Assembly: GCA_944350115.1 (NCBI GenBank)
Contig: CALVNZ010000003.1
Span: forward strand, 1-64,000
From: an uncultured Clostridia bacterium
GTDB taxonomy: Bacteria; Bacillota; Clostridia; Christensenellales; UBA1242
Length of the DNA stretch: 64,000 nt
Reading direction: 5' to 3'
In this document: in pieces, positions 61,840-64,000 of the stretch
Layout: every line of letters starts with the position of its first letter
Numbering within the stretch: the first letter of the stretch is position 1
Notes under the pieces: generated by a model
Database searches by the model: none
Told to the model about the DNA's origin: nothing
Seen by the model: only the letters and a program-made list of their open reading frames with translations
Position numbers and translations under genes: made by a program

Positions 61840-62651
61840 AGAAAAAATGGTTGATTGCATTGATTGTTGTGGTGGTTTTGGTTGTCACAATTGTGACGTT
61901 GTCTTTCACTCTCTTTACTGTTCAAAAAGTTGAAATTGATTTAAGGACAAGCAGTGACAATACTTATGTTGCAGAAGAAGTCGCAGAAGATGCAGGAGTC
62001 GATTTTGGTAAAAATATCTTTGTTGTAAACAAGGATAAACTTATAGATAATTTAGAAAAATCACAACCTTATTTAAAATGCATAAACATTGAAACTAAAT
62101 TCCCGTCAACTTTAGTTTTTCATTTGGCTGAAAGGCAACCTTTTTATTTGGTAAAAACGAACGAAGGTTTTGTAAGCCTTGATCAAGATTTAAAGGTTTT
62201 GGAGTGTTTTGAAACAGAGCAAACAGGACTTATTTATGTTCAAAATGTGATTTCAGCAACGCCGGGTGATTTTGTCGAACTGGATTTGTTAAAAGAATTT
62301 TATGACGCTGTGCTTTTGAACAATAGGACAAGAGAAGAAGCACTCGCAATGTTTAAAAAAATTGAGTATTTTGAAAGCCTAAACGAAGTTTATTCAAACA
62401 AAGAGTTAGGACTAAAACTAACATTAAATTCTGGAAGAGAAGTTTATCTGCATAATGCTGGATTTGGACTTGCCTACAAACTTGCAAAACTTTATGCGGT
62501 TTTAAGTTCCATTTATGATCTTGCGGGGCAACTATCTGATGAGGTCATTGAAAACAGTGAAATCCACATCAACAATTTTATTGGCACAAATTATTCAGAG
62601 AAAGACTGCTATTTTTATTTGATGTTCAACGGCGAAAAAGTAACAATATGA
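61836..62651 (+). CDS. ftsQ: Cell-division protein FtsQ/DivIB
   Basis: 271 residues. One N-terminal membrane span (residues 5-28), a POTRA domain beginning VQKVEIDLRTSSDNTYVAEEVA (read in part) with FPSTLVFHLAERQPFYLV, and the FtsQ domain. Scaffold of the divisome with FtsL/FtsB. TTG 61836 lies over the murA stop with GGGTGG before it. Normal position between murA and ftsA. Confidence 0.9.
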   Translation: MKKKWLIALIVVVVLVVTIVTLSFTLFTVQKVEIDLRTSSDNTYVAEEVAEDAGVDFGKNIFVVNKDKLIDNLEKSQPYLKCINIETKFPSTLVFHLAERQPFYLVKTNEGFVSLDQDLKVLECFETEQTGLIYVQNVISATPGDFVELDLLKEFYDAVLLNNRTREEALAMFKKIEYFESLNEVYSNKELGLKLTLNSGREVYLHNAGFGLAYKLAKLYAVLSSIYDLAGQLSDEVIENSEIHINNFIGTNYSEKDCYFYLMFNGEKVTI

Positions 62652-62688
62652 AAAACTATGCAAAATTATTAATATTTATAAATTTTTA

Positions 62689-62718
62689 TTTGACAAATTA
62701 AAACAAATATTTTACAAT
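62689..62718 (+). promoter_or_regulatory. Promoter of ftsA
   Basis: TTGACA (62689-62694), 18 bases, TACAAT (62713-62718). Start near 62725, only about nine bases before ATG 62734, so AGGTGA lies at or before the predicted start; a very short leader. Confidence 0.65.
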
Positions 62719-62733
62719 AAAGGCAGGTGAAAC

Positions 62734-63855
62734 ATGAGAGGAAAAGAAGTCGTAGTTTTAGAAATAGGTTCTTCACAACTTAAAGTCATCGTTGCAAAAC
62801 CAGGAATCAATGATTCTTTGTTTGTCAAAGACTATGCTTCAAGAATTTATGAAGGATATTATCAAGGCGAGTTTGTTGATGAGAGCAAGCTTGCTCCTTC
62901 TCTTTATGACCTTTTTAATTCAATTGATTTTAAAAGAAACAAATATTATAAAAAGCTTTATGTCGCTCTTCCTGCGGAAATGTCAAATGTTCAAATAGTT
63001 ACGTCGCAAGTTAACATAGAAGGGCTTGGGAAAGTTTCAAAAACCGATGTTGACAATTTGACAGGACAGGCATTTGAAAAAATTAAAGCTCCTGAAATTG
63101 AAATAGTTTCGATTTCTCCATTAAATTATTTTATTGATGATGTCAAAACCGCAAATCCATTTGGAAAAAAAGGAAGAACTTTTTCGGCCGAATTTTCTGT
63201 GATCACTTGCCCAGCATCGCTTGTTAAAAACATCAATTCAATTTTGGCTGATTTAGGATTTATTAATGTTGAATACATAAGCGAAGTTTTGGCGGAAGCA
63301 CTCACCGTTGTTCCAGAAGAAGAGAGAGAAGAAGGAGCGCTGATCATTGATGTTGGACATTTGACAACAAGTGTCGCTTTTGTAAAAGGTGAGGGGCTTA
63401 CAAATCTTACATCATTTTCTATTGGCGGAGGACATATTACAAGCGATCTTTGTGAAGCATTCGATTTGTCCTTTGAAGACGCAGAAAATTTGAAAAAACA
63501 AGTTGTTATTTCTGTTGAAGCAGATTCGCTTGATTATTATGACCTTGCAACTAGTGATGGCAAAATTGAAAGAATTCCTCAACAAGATGCAAACAAAGTT
63601 GTTTCTTATCGTCTTGAAACGATTGCTTCAGCGATTAACCAATGTTTGATGTTGCAAGGAATTTCATTAAACAATTATGTTCCTATTTATTTAACGGGGG
63701 CGGGTGCAAGCAAGATCAAAGGTGGAAAAGATTTCTTGGCTAAATGTATAAGCAAAAACATCGCTTTTGGCAAAGCGCCATTCCCTGGCAAAAATCAGCC
63801 TGAAATGGCGGTGATTTATTCGCTCGCTGATTATGCCCTTAAAAATTGTGATTAA
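62734..63855 (+). CDS. ftsA: Cell-division protein FtsA, short form
   Basis: 373 residues against about 420-440 normally. Actin-like ATPase that tethers FtsZ. VVVLEIGSSQLKVIVAK (phosphate 1), SHS2 part (VALPAEMSNVQIVTSQVNIEG), GALIIDVGHLTTSVAFVKG (phosphate 2), SIGGGHITSDLCEAF and LTGAGASKIKG (adenosine). The chain ends just behind the last domain (AVIYSLADYAL…), so the linker and the C-terminal amphipathic membrane helix are missing. ftsZ follows after 64 bases. Confidence 0.9.
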   Translation: MRGKEVVVLEIGSSQLKVIVAKPGINDSLFVKDYASRIYEGYYQGEFVDESKLAPSLYDLFNSIDFKRNKYYKKLYVALPAEMSNVQIVTSQVNIEGLGKVSKTDVDNLTGQAFEKIKAPEIEIVSISPLNYFIDDVKTANPFGKKGRTFSAEFSVITCPASLVKNINSILADLGFINVEYISEVLAEALTVVPEEEREEGALIIDVGHLTTSVAFVKGEGLTNLTSFSIGGGHITSDLCEAFDLSFEDAENLKKQVVISVEADSLDYYDLATSDGKIERIPQQDANKVVSYRLETIASAINQCLMLQGISLNNYVPIYLTGAGASKIKGGKDFLAKCISKNIAFGKAPFPGKNQPEMAVIYSLADYALKNCD

Positions 63856-63867
63856 ACGCTAATTTGC

Positions 63868-63896
63868 TTGCAAATATTGCGAAAATCAATTATAAT
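63868..63896 (+). promoter_or_regulatory. Promoter of ftsZ
   Basis: TTGCAA (63868-63873), 17 bases, TATAAT (63891-63896), between ftsA and ftsZ. Confidence 0.75.
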
Positions 63897-63919
63897 TCTT
63901 TTATATTAAGGAGACAAAC

Positions 63920-64000
63920 ATGGAAAACAACAACAATAATGTAACTTCTTTTGCAAAAATCAAGGTCGTTGGTGTTGGTGGCGGTGGAAACAACGCAGTC
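63920..64000 (+). CDS. ftsZ: Cell-division protein FtsZ (5' end only)
   Basis: The window ends after 27 codons. After a short Asn-rich start, IKVVGVGGGGNNAV is the first nucleotide-binding loop of the FtsZ GTPase. AAGGAGA lies six bases before ATG 63920. Position behind ftsA supports the call. Confidence 0.95.
   Translation, partial: MENNNNNVTSFAKIKVVGVGGGGNNAV

Overview
The window is 64 kb of a low-GC, endospore-forming, monoderm bacterium, most likely an uncultured or little-studied lineage of class Clostridia. This rests on (i) sporulation and germination genes (spoIIR, sleB, ypeB, spoVG, whiA, a SPOCS/LysM protein, a collagen-like exosporium-type protein); (ii) Firmicutes gene orders (yqzL-recO; the S10-spc-alpha cluster with adk-map-infA-rpmJ inside; whiA-dnaE-pfkA; rpoZ-priA-def-fmt-rlmN-rsgA-rpe; sleB-ypeB); and (iii) strong AGGAGG-type ribosome-binding sites and TTGACA-17-TATAAT promoters. 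TGA is a stop (fmt, adk and murA end with it), so the code is standard. No transposase, integrase, CRISPR array or phage gene was found.

Layout. 1-580: 3' end of a 23S rRNA gene, 5S rRNA and a terminator. 706-1869: a secreted or surface protein. 1980-2555: tRNA-Val followed by an unusual array of about 150-bp structured repeats. 2682-4474: two spore-surface-type proteins, one collagen-like. 4631-5503: yqzL-recO. 5603-21518: one long ribosomal protein/secY/adk/map/infA/rpoA cluster with a structured leader. 21689-28842: murB, a PHP-domain phosphatase, whiA, dnaE and a divergent pfkA. 28929-31088: six tRNA genes flanking a tandem pair of paralogous genes of unknown function. 31461-34088: pyruvate, phosphate dikinase. 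34211-40554: rpoZ, priA, def, fmt, rlmN, rsgA, rpe. 40577-42142 (minus): an MFS transporter and veg. 42256-46487: SPOCS-LysM protein, spoIIR, sleB, ypeB. 46614-49913: a large GLUG-repeat surface protein. 50025-50297 (minus): spoVG. 50445-64000: the peptidoglycan and division cluster (a/b hydrolase, membrane-anchored MurF-like ligase, ddl, murE, mraY, murD, ftsW, then an accessory island, then murA, ftsQ, ftsA and the start of ftsZ).

How the genes work together. The S10-spc-alpha cluster makes ribosomal proteins, the SecY channel and RNA polymerase alpha. The mur genes with ddl, mraY, ftsW, ftsQ, ftsA and ftsZ build and place the septal wall; MurE carries the DNPR motif typical of meso-diaminopimelate enzymes. 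SpoIIR carries the forespore-to-mother-cell signal, the SPOCS-LysM protein probably helps attach the coat, and SleB/YpeB degrade the cortex at germination.

Most unusual points: the structured repeat array behind tRNA-Val; the unknown paralogous pair between tRNA loci; a structured stretch carrying an inverted tRNA-like piece behind tRNA-Gln; several accessory genes whose promoters place the transcription start on or next to the start codon (predicted leaderless mRNAs), in contrast to the strong ribosome-binding sites of core genes; a MurF-like ligase whose N-terminal domain is replaced by membrane segments; an FtsA lacking the usual C-terminal membrane tail; a PFK with altered active-site motifs; and an L24 with a long Lys/Ala/Thr/Glu tail. 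All calls come from reading the sequence; no search or folding program was run.
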